Assembly (NCBI GenBank): GCA_964647255.1
Contig: CAZYGI010000006.1
Span: 1-64,000, forward strand
Source: CAWJEL01 sp964647255
GTDB taxonomy: Bacteria; Chloroflexota; Anaerolineae; CG2-30-64-16
Length of the DNA: 64,000 nt
Direction of reading: 5' to 3'
How positions within the stretch are numbered: the stretch's first letter is position 1; every line of letters starts with the position of its first letter. Below, piece by piece: positions 50,088 through 59,378 of the stretch. Below the pieces are notes generated by a model. That model made no database searches. It saw only the letters and a list, made by a program, of their open reading frames with translations, and was not told where the DNA came from. Made by a program: the position numbers and the translations under genes.

Positions 50088-50296
50088 CGGCGCAGTCAGT
50101 TGGTGACGTTCTTGCTTTTGCCAGATACTCACCGGATCGCGCCTTTTCAGGCGATCATCTGTGCTCAACCTGAACAGGAGGTGCCTATCGAGCCGATTCT
50201 CATCTCAAGATTTCGCCTCAGTTGTTGCCGTTTCGGCCTGTTCGTCGTGGAACACCCATGTCACTGTGGGAATCAGAATGAAAGGTGGTCTCGCGC
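50088..50296 (+). other. 209-nt 5' leader of the first subtilase gene
   Basis: GAACAGGAGGTGCC at about 50170 looks like a strong ribosome-binding site; the frame after it (ending in the GAATGAAAGG region) is short and lacks an ATG at good distance, so it may be a leader peptide remnant or a regulatory site. TGTGGGAATCAG and GAACACCC occur near the end. The ribosome-binding site for the ATG at 50297 is a weak AAAGGTGG. Confidence 0.35.
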
Positions 50297-53200
50297 ATGA
50301 ATCGCAAGCTGTCGCTTCTGTTGATCCTGGTTCTTTTGGTCGGCCTCTTGGTGCCGGCCGTCGCTGGCGCTGAGGGCATCACGGATGCTTCCGTGCCGGC
50401 AGCTCCCCACTTCTCCCATCGCTTGATCGTCGAGTTGAGCTCCCCGCCCCTGGCACAGGCCCCGGTCGCCGCACGATTGGCGGCGAGTGGCGGCAAGCTG
50501 GATGTGTCTGCGCCCGAAGCGCAGCAGTACATCCAGAAACTCCAAGCTGAGCAGCAGGCCTTCGTTGCGGCCATGACGCAGGCCGTGCCGAATGCCAAAG
50601 TGGCGACCTATATCAACGAGCAGGGCCGCGAACTTCCCGCGACGTACCAGGTGGTCTTCAATGGTATGTCGGTGGATGCGGGGCGGAATGCCGACCTGAA
50701 GTCGCTCGAATTGACCCTGGCGAAGTTGCCCGGTGTGAAGCGCGTCTATCGCGATTACGCGCATAGCCCAGATCTGTACGCCAGCCTGCCGCTGATCAAC
50801 GCGCAGGCCGCGTGGAACAATGCCGCGATCGGCGGCAAGAGCAACGCCGGCGCCGGCGTCAAGTTCGCTTCGATGGACGGCGGCGTGCATCATCTTTCGC
50901 CGATGTTCGACGGTGCGGGCTACACCTATCCGGCCGGCTTCCCGAAAGGGCTCACCAGCAACACCAACGGCAAGATCATTGCCAGCCGTGTGTACTTCCG
51001 CGCGTGGGATCCGCCTTCGGCCGGTGACGAGAATCCCTGGCCAGGGGTTGCGGGCACGCAGCACGGCACGCACACCGCCTCCACCGTCGCCGGTGGGGAG
51101 GTGCAGGCTTCGTTCCAGGGTTCCGCGCCGGTGACGATCAGCGGCGTGGCCCCCAAAGCCTACGTGATGAGCTACCGCGTCTTCTACAACAGCATTACCA
51201 ACGATGGCTCCTTCTATAACACCGAAGGCATCAAGGCGCTGGAAGACATTGTGGCAGACGGCGCTGACGTGCTGAACAACTCTTGGGGCGGCGGTCCCGG
51301 CAGCATCGGCGGCGAGTATGATGCGCTGGATCAGGCCCTGATCAACGCGGTCAAGGCAGGCATCTTTGTCAGCATGTCCAATGGCAACGCCGGCCCGAAC
51401 AAGGGCACCGGCGATCATCCGTCGGCGGACTACATCAACGTGGCGGCCAGCAGCACCAGCGGCACCTGGGCGGCCGGCCTGCTGAAAGTCACCGCGCCGG
51501 CGCCTGTGCCCGCTGACCTGCAAAAGATGGGGTTTGGCGTGGCGCAATTCGGCCCCGCGCTGCCCATCGCTTCGGTGCTCGGCCCCTTCAGCTTTGTTCC
51601 GGCGGCGGTCGTTGATCCGACCAATACCGATGGCTGCAAGGCCTTCCCCGACGGCGCGTTTGCCGGCAAGACCGCAGTGATCATCCGCGGCACCTGCAAC
51701 TTCAGCGTCAAGGTGCTCAACGCCCAAAAGGCGGGCGCCGCGTTCGCCGTGATCTACAACCAGGCGTCCAACGGGGACACCCTCATCACCATGGCTGCGG
51801 GCACGGGCGCGGCCGAGGTGACGATCTCGTCGGTGATCGTCGGCAACACCAACGGCAAGAACCTGTTGGCCTGGTACACTGCCAACGGCGCCGCCTCCCA
51901 ACTGGCCCTGGATACGACCGGCTACCAGGCCGGCAACACCCCGGACATTATCGCCAGCTTCAGCAGCCGCGGCCCCGGCGTGGGCGACGTGCTGAAACCC
52001 GACATCGCAGCGCCGGGCGTCAACATCCTGGCCCAGGGCTTCGATGCCACCGTGACCGGTGAGGCCGGCAACTTTGGCTACGGCCAGGCTTCCGGCACCT
52101 CGATGGCCGCCCCGCACGTCACCGGCGCGGCCGCCCTCATCAAGCAGATCCATCCCGACTGGTCGCCGGCCTGGATCAAGTCTGCCCTGATGAGCACGTC
52201 GAAGTACATGGACATCTACACGGATGCCGCCAAGACGATCCCGGCGCAGCCGCTGGACATGGGAGCCGGCCGTCTGGATCTGACCAACGCGGCCAATCCG
52301 GGCGTCATCCTCGATCCGCCCAGCCTGAGCTTCGGTTCGGTGCCGATGGGCGCCACCAAGTCGTTGGACGTCATGATCACCAGCGTGGCGGACACCGCTG
52401 AAACCTATGCCGTGAGCACGCTCTTCACGGGCAAGGGGTACAACGCGCTGACCGCCGTGGACGGCCTGACCGTCAGCCCGACCAGCATCACGCTGGCCCC
52501 CGGCGCCACAGCCAAGCTCACGGTCACGTGGGACTCCAGCCTGACCTCGGGCGAAGGGGATCGGCAGGGCTTCGTCATCCTGGACGGCGCCAGCCATGAT
52601 GCGCACATGCCTGCGTGGATGCGCGTGACCTACAAGGACATGGCGGCGGCCGAGGTTCTGATCATTGACAACGATGGCTCCAGCAGCCTGGGGCTGCCCG
52701 ACTACACGCCGTACTACACCGCTGCCCTCGATAAGCTGGGCGTGACCTACGACGTGTTGGACACCGATAACGATGCCGGCGCTGCGGCCAACTTCCTGCC
52801 CGAGGCTGTCAAACTCGCGCAGTACAAGGCGATCATCTATCAGACCGGCGACAACTTCTCGTGGAACGGCCGCTTCACCGTGCCTACGCCGCTGACGACC
52901 CGCGACATGAACCGCCTGGTGGAGTATGCGAACCAGGGCGGCGCGATCCTGGCGTTTGGCCAGGACCTGGCTTCGGTGACGGGCGGCAATACCACGAGCG
53001 CACCGTTCTTCTATGCCGCGGTGCTGGGCGCAACCTACCTGCAGGACAGCATCAACGCCGAGCAGGTCTACACCGACACGACGCAGCTCATGACCGGCCT
53101 GCCGGGCACGCCGTTCGGTAACACCAGCTTTGACATCAGCGGCATGGGGGATGGCGCAGCCAACCAGGGTTACGTGGATGAAATCGCCACGAACTGCACC

Positions 53201-54259
53201 GACCCCGACTTCACCTTCTGCACCGTGACCCCCTTGCTGAAATACAGCATCGGTGGCAACAATGTCAAGGATGGCTACGTCGCCCTGGCGAACCGCGACT
53301 TCGTGACGCTGGAGCGGCCCGCGGTCACTTATCTGGGCAAGTCGGTCTACGCGTCCTTCGGTCTGGAAGGCGTGAATGATGACACCGGGTTCAACACCCG
53401 CGAGGATCTGCTGGGTGCAGCGCTCGATTGGGTGTGGGATGCGGCGACCGTCTCCATCGCGGCCACGCCGAAGCCGAACGGCCAGGTCACTTACTTCACC
53501 GCCACGGTGGATTCCACCCACGGCGGCGCCGGTGTGACTTATCGCTGGGACTTCGGTGACGGCACGCCCTTCACCAACGTGTACAAGAGCGCAACTGTCG
53601 GCCACACCTATGCCGACCCGGGCACCTATACGGTGCGCGTGGAGGCCACGGACGGTCTCGGCACGCATACCATCGGCCAAACGGCTGTCACCGTGCTGCC
53701 GGAATTCAACACTCCGGCGTCGGCGAACTTCCCGGTGAAGGCCGATGCCTATCTGCACAGCGGCGAGCCGGCGTCGAACTACGGCACGGCCCCCTATCTG
53801 CACACCCACCTGACTGCGTCGGGCCATGACTCGCTGCGCAGCGTGCTCGCCTTCGACGTGTCCAGCATCGCGTCCAAGTACCCTGTCAAGCAGGCGACCT
53901 TGAGCGTCTACCTGGATTCGTTCTCGGGCGGCGCAGTGGATGGACAACTGCAAGTCTTCGAGGTGACGACCCCCTGGTCGGAGAAGACGGTGACCTGGAA
54001 TACACCGTGGGTGAAGCCCGGCGGTGACTTCAGCGATACCGTGATGGGCAGCGCCTCGATCAACAAGACCATGGCCGGCACATGGATTAAGATTGACGTC
54101 ACGCCGCTGGTGGCGAAGTGGGTCGCCGATCCCATGAGCAACCACGGCTTGATGCTGCGGCTGCGCAAGGCCAGCAGCGTTTCGGGCTACCGGTTCGTGA
54201 GCGCGAACAACTGGGTGAAGGCCAACGCGCCGAAGCTGGACGTGTCCTACATGAAGTAG
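50297..54259 (+). CDS. Secreted S8 subtilase with PA, PKD and C-terminal DNRLRE-type domains
   Basis: 1320 residues from ATG 50297. The signal peptide is MNRKLSLLLILVLLVGLLVPAVAGAEG. An I9-type propeptide follows (about 40-150, HRLIVELSSPPLAQ to LPGVKRVYRD), then a subtilase catalytic domain with Asp194 (FASMDGGVHH), His256 (GTQHGTHTASTVAGG), the oxyanion Asn in SMSNGNAGPN and Ser602 (GTSMAAPHVTGAAALI). A PA domain is inserted (GKTAVIIRGTCNFSVKVLNA) between the His and Ser parts. Later come GATAKLTVTWDSS-type beta domains, a PKD domain (TYRWDFGDGTPFTN, about 1080-1135) and a C-terminal domain (about 1144-1320) nearly identical in pattern to that of the M6 protein (AFDVSSIASKY, VTWNTPWVKPGGDF). 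All catalytic residues are present. Secreted, Ca-stabilised protease. Confidence 0.95.
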   Translation: MNRKLSLLLILVLLVGLLVPAVAGAEGITDASVPAAPHFSHRLIVELSSPPLAQAPVAARLAASGGKLDVSAPEAQQYIQKLQAEQQAFVAAMTQAVPNAKVATYINEQGRELPATYQVVFNGMSVDAGRNADLKSLELTLAKLPGVKRVYRDYAHSPDLYASLPLINAQAAWNNAAIGGKSNAGAGVKFASMDGGVHHLSPMFDGAGYTYPAGFPKGLTSNTNGKIIASRVYFRAWDPPSAGDENPWPGVAGTQHGTHTASTVAGGEVQASFQGSAPVTISGVAPKAYVMSYRVFYNSITNDGSFYNTEGIKALEDIVADGADVLNNSWGGGPGSIGGEYDALDQALINAVKAGIFVSMSNGNAGPNKGTGDHPSADYINVAASSTSGTWAAGLLKVTAPAPVPADLQKMGFGVAQFGPALPIASVLGPFSFVPAAVVDPTNTDGCKAFPDGAFAGKTAVIIRGTCNFSVKVLNAQKAGAAFAVIYNQASNGDTLITMAAGTGAAEVTISSVIVGNTNGKNLLAWYTANGAASQLALDTTGYQAGNTPDIIASFSSRGPGVGDVLKPDIAAPGVNILAQGFDATVTGEAGNFGYGQASGTSMAAPHVTGAAALIKQIHPDWSPAWIKSALMSTSKYMDIYTDAAKTIPAQPLDMGAGRLDLTNAANPGVILDPPSLSFGSVPMGATKSLDVMITSVADTAETYAVSTLFTGKGYNALTAVDGLTVSPTSITLAPGATAKLTVTWDSSLTSGEGDRQGFVILDGASHDAHMPAWMRVTYKDMAAAEVLIIDNDGSSSLGLPDYTPYYTAALDKLGVTYDVLDTDNDAGAAANFLPEAVKLAQYKAIIYQTGDNFSWNGRFTVPTPLTTRDMNRLVEYANQGGAILAFGQDLASVTGGNTTSAPFFYAAVLGATYLQDSINAEQVYTDTTQLMTGLPGTPFGNTSFDISGMGDGAANQGYVDEIATNCTDPDFTFCTVTPLLKYSIGGNNVKDGYVALANRDFVTLERPAVTYLGKSVYASFGLEGVNDDTGFNTREDLLGAALDWVWDAATVSIAATPKPNGQVTYFTATVDSTHGGAGVTYRWDFGDGTPFTNVYKSATVGHTYADPGTYTVRVEATDGLGTHTIGQTAVTVLPEFNTPASANFPVKADAYLHSGEPASNYGTAPYLHTHLTASGHDSLRSVLAFDVSSIASKYPVKQATLSVYLDSFSGGAVDGQLQVFEVTTPWSEKTVTWNTPWVKPGGDFSDTVMGSASINKTMAGTWIKIDVTPLVAKWVADPMSNHGLMLRLRKASSVSGYRFVSANNWVKANAPKLDVSYMK

Positions 54260-54289
54260 GGCGCGCAAGCGTTCCCAGGGTAGATTGAA

Positions 54290-54328
54290 AACACCACGGC
54301 TGGGCGGCGTTCCAGTCGTGGTGTTTTT
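54290..54328 (+). terminator. Rho-independent terminator of the first subtilase gene
   Basis: AACACCACGGCTGG and CCAGTCGTGGTGTT form a 14-bp stem with one G-T pairing, an 8-nt loop and a TTTTTCC tail. The next gene's start lies only 18 bases beyond, so read-through could feed it. Confidence 0.9.
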
Positions 54329-54345
54329 CCATGTGGGGGAATCAA

Positions 54346-56670
54346 ATGCTGCCTGATGGCTCGTCACTCCGCCGGCTGGCGGTGAGCCTGGCCCTGGCGG
54401 TGGGCCTGTGGTACGGCGGCTGGCTGGCGCTGGCCGAAGCCGCGGCACCGCCTCCCCCGGTGCCCGTTGATCTTGCCGCGGCCATCCGTGCGACGACGCC
54501 CGGCCAGCTTGTGGTGGGCGTGCCGCCGGGTTCTAACCGGGAGGAGCTGCGAAACATGCTGGCGGCGGATGGCGCAACGCTGGCAGGCTGGCTCCCGAAC
54601 CTGGGCCTGGCGCTCGTCTTCGTGCCGGTCGGGCATGAGCTGGCGGTCGCCGAGAGGCTGTACGGCGAGCCGACGGTGGACTTCGTCGCGCCGAACCGTG
54701 ATCTCGCCCGCGTCGCGGACGAGCCGCTCGATCCGCTCTGGCCCCAGCAGTGGGACATGGTGCAGGTCTCCGCCCCCGCGGCCTGGGATCTGGCCTGGGG
54801 CGAGCCGGGCCGGCCGGTCGCCATCGTGGACACCGGCATCCTGCAAGACCACTGGGATTTGCAGGCGCAAACCTGGCATAATCCCGGCGAAAGCGCCGTT
54901 GATCCGGCCACCGGCTCGGCCACCTGCGAGGCGGCCATTGCGCATAACGGCCTCGACGACGATCAGAACGGCTACATTGACGACTGCCGCGGCTGGGACT
55001 TTGTCGCCGGTGACGCCGACCCGCGCGACGAACACGGCCACGGCACGGTCGTGGCTGGGATCGCCTCGGCTGCGACGAACAACCCCAGCCCCGTGACGCC
55101 GGACGGTTATGAAGGCGTGGCCGGCCTGGGCCGCCGGACCAGCCTGATGGCCTTGCGCGTCCTGGACAGCAGCGGCCGCGGGAACGCGTATAACATTGCC
55201 GCGGCGTTGGACTATGCAACCGCCCAGGGGGCTCGCGTCGTCAACCTCAGCCTGACTTTCCCCCCCAGCACGCCCGACTCACCGGAGATCGAAATCCTGC
55301 GCCGGGCCGTGACGGCCGCCCAGGCTGCCGATGTGCTGATCGTCGGCGCCAGCGGCAACGAGAACTACAACGGCGTGGACTACCCGGCAAAACTTCCCGG
55401 CGTCCTGGCGGTGGGCGCCAGCACGCGCCAGGATACACGCGCCTACTTCTCCAATTACGGCGACCGCCTGGATCTCGTGGCGCCCGGTGAAGGCATCCTC
55501 TCGACCCTGCGTTCGGCGGGGCTGCACACCTACGGCTACTACAACAGCACGGGGTCGGGCACGTCGTTCGCCGCGCCCCATGTAGCCGGCGCCGCTGCGC
55601 TGATCCGCAGCCTGCGGCCGGACCTGCCCCAGGCCGTCGTCTATGAGCTGATCCGGCGCACCGCCGATGATGTGGGCGCACCCGGCTTTGATCCGCTCAC
55701 GGGGTGGGGCCGGCTGAATGTCTACCGAGCGGTTTCTGAGGCGGCGCAGGGCTTGCGCCTGGAGCTGGCCGCCGATCGGTCGGCGGTGGCCGTCGGTGGG
55801 CAAACGTCCGTGCACCTGCGCGTGGCTGCGCCCGATGGATCGGCTGCGGGCTTCGGCGCGCGGGTGGGCCTCAGCGCCGATCTGGGCCTGGTCGAGCCGA
55901 TCACCGTCACCGTGGATGGCCGGGGGCAAGCGGCAGCTGTGTTCACCGCCGGCCTTCGGTCGGGCGTCACGCAGGTCGTGGCCGCGCTGGGCGGCATCTC
56001 GGCCACGCTCCCGCTGACGGTGACTGCCGGCGCGCCGGCGCACCTCGTCGTGACGGCGAGTCCAGCGGTGATCTCCGCCGGCGGCCAGGCGGCCATCACC
56101 GCAACGGTCACGGACGAAGCCGGCAACCTCGTCGCCGATGGCACGGCGATCACCTTTACGGCTTCCCTGGGCCGGGTGGCGGATACGGCGTTGGCGACAA
56201 TCGGCGGGGCGGCGGCGACCGATTTCCTGGCCGGGCCGGTGGCAGGGCAGAGCCTTGTCACGGCGACGGCCGAGGGCGGCATTCAGGCCGCGGTCAGCGT
56301 GACGATCATGCCGGGGCCGCCCGCACAGCTAACCCTCAGCGCCCGGCCCGCGCGGGTCGGACCCGGCGGCCGGATTGAGCTGAGTGCAGCGGTGCGGGAT
56401 CGGTACGGGAATCCCCCTGCCGATGGCGTTATCGTCAGCTTTTCCAGCAGCGGCGGGGTGTTCACGGCGGCGTCGGCGCCGGTGGCGGGGGGTGTGGCCC
56501 TGACCTATTTGATGGCGCCGGCCACGCTGGGCCGGCTCGATCTCGCGGCGTCTTGCGGAGCGGCCTCTGCCAGCGCAGCGGCAGAGGTGTGGCGGGTCGT
56601 CTATCTGCCGTTGATCGTCAACGAAACGCAGGGGACGCGCAGTCGTTCGGGGCGCTATGGCGTGCAGTAG
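54346..56670 (+). CDS. Secreted S8 subtilase with bacterial Ig-like repeats
   Basis: 774 residues from ATG 54346, chosen because GGGGGA lies at the right distance; an ATG at 54331 is inside the terminator region. A signal peptide (about 10-30) and a short propeptide (RELRN to FVAPNRDLARV) lead to the catalytic domain with Asp162 (AIVDTGILQDH), His232 (DEHGHGTVVAGIAS) and Ser407 (SGTSFAAPHVAGAAALI). Then three Ig-like BIG/invasin-type modules of about 90 residues (LELAADRSAVAVGGQTSVHLRV, VVTASPAVISAGGQAAITATV, LTLSARPARVGPGGRIELSAAV). The C-terminus has VWRVVYLPLIVNETQG, a short hydrophobic YLPL tail of the type I associate with secreted Chloroflexota proteins. There is no promoter between it and the previous terminator. 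The 3' end overlaps the convergent lipoprotein gene by 16 bp. Confidence 0.94.
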   Translation: MLPDGSSLRRLAVSLALAVGLWYGGWLALAEAAAPPPPVPVDLAAAIRATTPGQLVVGVPPGSNREELRNMLAADGATLAGWLPNLGLALVFVPVGHELAVAERLYGEPTVDFVAPNRDLARVADEPLDPLWPQQWDMVQVSAPAAWDLAWGEPGRPVAIVDTGILQDHWDLQAQTWHNPGESAVDPATGSATCEAAIAHNGLDDDQNGYIDDCRGWDFVAGDADPRDEHGHGTVVAGIASAATNNPSPVTPDGYEGVAGLGRRTSLMALRVLDSSGRGNAYNIAAALDYATAQGARVVNLSLTFPPSTPDSPEIEILRRAVTAAQAADVLIVGASGNENYNGVDYPAKLPGVLAVGASTRQDTRAYFSNYGDRLDLVAPGEGILSTLRSAGLHTYGYYNSTGSGTSFAAPHVAGAAALIRSLRPDLPQAVVYELIRRTADDVGAPGFDPLTGWGRLNVYRAVSEAAQGLRLELAADRSAVAVGGQTSVHLRVAAPDGSAAGFGARVGLSADLGLVEPITVTVDGRGQAAAVFTAGLRSGVTQVVAALGGISATLPLTVTAGAPAHLVVTASPAVISAGGQAAITATVTDEAGNLVADGTAITFTASLGRVADTALATIGGAAATDFLAGPVAGQSLVTATAEGGIQAAVSVTIMPGPPAQLTLSARPARVGPGGRIELSAAVRDRYGNPPADGVIVSFSSSGGVFTAASAPVAGGVALTYLMAPATLGRLDLAASCGAASASAAAEVWRVVYLPLIVNETQGTRSRSGRYGVQ

Positions 56671-57443
56671 ACCACCCGGCCGCTTGCGGCATGATACTCG
56701 TAGTCTTTTCCGCCGGCCTGCAGCACAATGCGATAACCCCGCGTGACTACCTGGGCGTACATCTGGCCGGGCCTGGCGCAGCCCAGGCTGGCGTCCGGCC
56801 ATTCTGCTTCCATGACCGAGCGGATGGTGATGGCATCCGGTGCAATGCCCAGCCGGCCGGCCAGATCGGTTCGGGCGCTTTCCGCCGGGCTGGGCGCGGG
56901 GCGCGAGCTCCCGCTCGCAACGTAGATTGGTTCGGCGCCGCCCGGAAAGTTGGCCGGTGCGCACGGGACCAGCCTGGCGCCGTCGCTGCGATACACATAC
57001 TCCTGGCCGAGCGCTTGTAGCGTGATCTCAACGCCAGGGATCACGGCGGCGCCCGGTGTGCTGTCGGCTGCGCCGCACCCCAGCGAACCCGCGGGCAGAT
57101 CCATCCGCGCGGCCGCCGCCACTTGAACATCGGCGGCCGGGATGCCCAGGCGCCGCCCCAGGTCTTGCCGGGCAACCGTCTTCAGGATGCTTTCCGAAAC
57201 GCCGGACGCCTGTGGAGTCGGGCTCGGCGTCGGCGCTGGTCGCGTGGCAGGCGGGTTTTGTGTGGGCGCCGGCTTCTCAGTCGGTGTGCGGCGAGCCGCA
57301 GTTGATTTCGGCATTCCATCCTCCTGCGTGGGCGTGGCTGGCGCGACGGGCACGGCCGCGCACCCGGCCAGCAGCCCCACGGCCGAGATGAGCAGGCAGC
57401 CGCCGATCAGCTTCTGCCAGAAATCAGGACACAGCCATGTCAT
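56655..57443 (-). CDS. Lipoprotein with two homologous domains
   Basis: 262 residues from ATG 57443. The signal peptide ends in the lipobox SAVGLLAGCAAV, followed by a Pro/Thr-rich linker (PTEKPAPTQNPPATRPAP). Two similar domains follow: ARQDLGRRLGIPAADVQVAAAARMDLPAGSLGCGAADS with EITLQALGQEYVYRSDGARLVPC, and ARTDLAGRLGIAPDAITIRSVMEAEWPDASLGCARPG with RIVLQAGGKDYEYHAASGRVVYC. Each has two conserved Cys, the second close to the end of its repeat, likely forming a disulphide. This is an internal duplication of about 80 residues. No function is known to me for this domain, which occurs in many Chloroflexota-like proteins. It is last in the minus-strand run from the radical SAM gene. Confidence 0.8.
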   Translation of the reverse strand: MTWLCPDFWQKLIGGCLLISAVGLLAGCAAVPVAPATPTQEDGMPKSTAARRTPTEKPAPTQNPPATRPAPTPSPTPQASGVSESILKTVARQDLGRRLGIPAADVQVAAAARMDLPAGSLGCGAADSTPGAAVIPGVEITLQALGQEYVYRSDGARLVPCAPANFPGGAEPIYVASGSSRPAPSPAESARTDLAGRLGIAPDAITIRSVMEAEWPDASLGCARPGQMYAQVVTRGYRIVLQAGGKDYEYHAASGRVVYCTP

Positions 57444-57487
57444 TGCGGGCCTCCGCCCGGCTCTCAAGCGCCGGGGCTGGCCGCGCA

Positions 57488-57766
57488 CTATTGCAGCAGT
57501 GCGCCCACGATCAGTCGGCGCAGCAGGTCCAGCAGGAACAGCGCGATGAGCGGCGTGAGATCCAGCCCGCCGATCGCAGGGATGACGCGGCGCAGCGGCC
57601 CCAGGAAGACATTCGCGACGCGGCGGACGGCGGACAGGGAATCGTAAGCCCAGTGCGGCAGGTTCAAACGGAGCATCAACAGCCAACTGCCGATGACGTC
57701 AACGAAGATGACAAGGGTGATCACGTCGAACAGCACGCCGACGATGCGAACTAAGATCAGATTCAT
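57488..57766 (-). CDS. yggT: YggT-family membrane protein
   Basis: 92 residues, two hydrophobic helices (LVRIVGVLFDVITLVIFVDVIGSW and LTPLIALFLLDLLRRLIVGALL) with the motif LGPLRRVIPAIGGLDLTPLIAL, the signature of YggT/YlmG proteins. These are linked to cell-division/envelope or to nucleoid and chloroplast-type positioning roles. The gene overlaps proC by four bases (ATGA) and in many genomes also travels with yggS and proC, as here. Length normal. Confidence 0.92.
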   Translation of the reverse strand: MNLILVRIVGVLFDVITLVIFVDVIGSWLLMLRLNLPHWAYDSLSAVRRVANVFLGPLRRVIPAIGGLDLTPLIALFLLDLLRRLIVGALLQ

Positions 57767-58587
57767 CTGCTCACCAATTCTCCTAACGCTTTCGAGCGTT
57801 GATAGGCGGCCCAGATGGCCTTCGAGATGACGGTGCGGAAACCGCCTTTTTCCAGTTGATAGAGCGCCGCGGCGGTCGTGCCGCCCGGCGAAGTGACCTG
57901 GTTGCGCAGCTCCGTGGGATGGGCGCCGGTGGCGCGCACGATCGCCACGGATCCTTCGATGGTTTGGTAGACCAGTTCCTGCGCGACCTTGCGGCTGAAC
58001 CCCATGTGTACGCCGGCATCTATCAACGCCTCCATGAAGAGGAAGATGTAGGCCGGCCCGGTGCCGCTGAGCGCGGTCGCCATGTCCAGGTAGCTCTCGT
58101 CGTTTACGTACAGCTCCTTGCCCAGCGCGCCGAGGATCGCCTGCGCCTGCTTCCGCCCCATCTCATCCACTGCCTCGGTAGCCGTCCAGACGGTCATACC
58201 CTGGCCTACCTGGCCGGGCGTGTTTGGCATGGCGCGAATGATCTTCTCCACGCCCAGCCCGTGCTGGATGACACTGATCGGCATCCCGGCGACAATGCTG
58301 ACGACCAGGCAGGCCGGGTCAATCACTGTTTGGATGTCCGGCAGGATCTTGGGCAGCGTTTGCGGTTTGACGCTCAGGACGATGATCTTGCTGGCGCGGG
58401 CCGCGGCGCGATTGTCGGTCGTCGTGCGGATGCCATAGCGGCCATGCAGCTCCTGCAGCCGGTCAGGCATGGGATCGCTGGCGGTGATTTTGTCCGGCGC
58501 AATCAACCGCTGCGCCAGGATGCCGCGGATCATCGCTTCGCCCATGACCCCGGAGCCGATAAAGGTCAAGGTGGTGTCTTGTAACAT
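57763..58587 (-). CDS. proC: Pyrroline-5-carboxylate reductase
   Basis: 274 residues. Last step of proline synthesis: NAD(P)H-dependent reduction of pyrroline-5-carboxylate. The nucleotide-binding start is [18 protein letters not shown]; then [32 protein letters not shown] and the C-terminal catalytic-domain motif [25 protein letters not shown] with [20 protein letters not shown]. All are family-typical. Start ATG 58587, nine bases after the yggS stop. The yggS-proC-yggT order is conserved widely among bacteria. Confidence 0.96.
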   Translation of the reverse strand: MLQDTTLTFIGSGVMGEAMIRGILAQRLIAPDKITASDPMPDRLQELHGRYGIRTTTDNRAAARASKIIVLSVKPQTLPKILPDIQTVIDPACLVVSIVAGMPISVIQHGLGVEKIIRAMPNTPGQVGQGMTVWTATEAVDEMGRKQAQAILGALGKELYVNDESYLDMATALSGTGPAYIFLFMEALIDAGVHMGFSRKVAQELVYQTIEGSVAIVRATGAHPTELRNQVTSPGGTTAAALYQLEKGGFRTVISKAIWAAYQRSKALGELVSR

Positions 58588-58596
58588 CGAAACTCC

Positions 58597-59337
58597 TTAC
58601 GTTCTCTCGCCAAAAATCGCTCTTCCCACCCGCACGATCGTCGCGCCCTCCGCGATGGCGATCTCGAAATCATCGGTCATCCCCATGGACAGGTGCCGCC
58701 AGTCCAGCGCGGGGAAGCGCTGCGCCAGATCATCCCGCAGCTTGCGCAGCCCGGCGAATACCGGACGCACCGCTTGGGGGTCAGCGGAGATCGGCGCCAC
58801 GGTCATTAACCCGGCGATGCGCATGCCTGGCAGTGAGGCGATGGCTTCCACAGCCGCGGGCACGCCGGCCGGTGCGAAGCCGTATTTGCTCTCTTCGCCG
58901 CCCATATTGACTTCCAGCAAGATCGGCAGCAATATGACATCGGGTGCTTTTATGGAACCAACCGTGCGGTTTTCGATCACGAACCGGCTCAGCCGCGCCG
59001 CAAGCTTGACGCTGTCCACCGAGTGCACCATGCTCGCCCACGTCAGCACATCCGCGGCCTTGCGGCTCTGTAAGTGGCCGATCATGTGCCAGGCGGGCGG
59101 CGGGGCGGGCGCAAGCGCGGCTGCCACGGCCGCGGCCTTCGGTCCGGCCTCCTCCACCCGGTTTTCCCCGAAGACGCGCAGCCCGGCCGCGCCGGCCGCG
59201 AGCACCGCCGCGGCCGGCTGGGTTTTGCTCACGGCAACCAGCGTCACCTCGGCCGGATCGCGCCCCGCACGCCGCGCAGCCGCCGCGATCCGTTCCTGGA
59301 CGGCGGCGATGCGATCGGAGAGTTCATGGTTTGGCAT
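58597..59337 (-). CDS. yggS: YggS-family PLP-homeostasis protein
   Basis: 246 residues, fold-type III PLP-binding barrel without known catalytic activity that buffers pyridoxal phosphate. Motifs: [15 protein letters not shown] (PLP Lys in AVSKT), [46 protein letters not shown] and [30 protein letters not shown] at the end. Complete. Operon with proC and yggT downstream and pgeF upstream. The gap to pgeF contains heptamer repeats. Confidence 0.95.
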   Translation of the reverse strand: MPNHELSDRIAAVQERIAAAARRAGRDPAEVTLVAVSKTQPAAAVLAAGAAGLRVFGENRVEEAGPKAAAVAAALAPAPPPAWHMIGHLQSRKAADVLTWASMVHSVDSVKLAARLSRFVIENRTVGSIKAPDVILLPILLEVNMGGEESKYGFAPAGVPAAVEAIASLPGMRIAGLMTVAPISADPQAVRPVFAGLRKLRDDLAQRFPALDWRHLSMGMTDDFEIAIAEGATIVRVGRAIFGERT

Positions 59338-59350
59338 GGTTCTTCCTTCG

Positions 59351-59378
59351 ACGATGGACGATGGTCAATCGTCAACGG
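59351..59378. repeat. Heptamer repeats at the pgeF-yggS junction
   Basis: GACGATG twice, then GTCAATC and GTCAACG: four consecutive 7-bp units running into the last codons of pgeF. The GACGATG word also starts the array at 26893. Confidence 0.65.

Noticed and set aside
50165..50230. Small leader ORF after the AGGAGG-like site in the subtilase leader
   Set aside because: No ATG or GTG at suitable distance opens a frame that looks like a peptide gene; kept only as a note in the leader entry.
50273..54448. 1391-aa open frame on the minus strand opposite the first subtilase
   Set aside because: Shadow frame in GC-rich DNA; the translated protein is Arg/His/Gly-rich without motifs, while the plus strand carries signal peptide, catalytic triad and domains.
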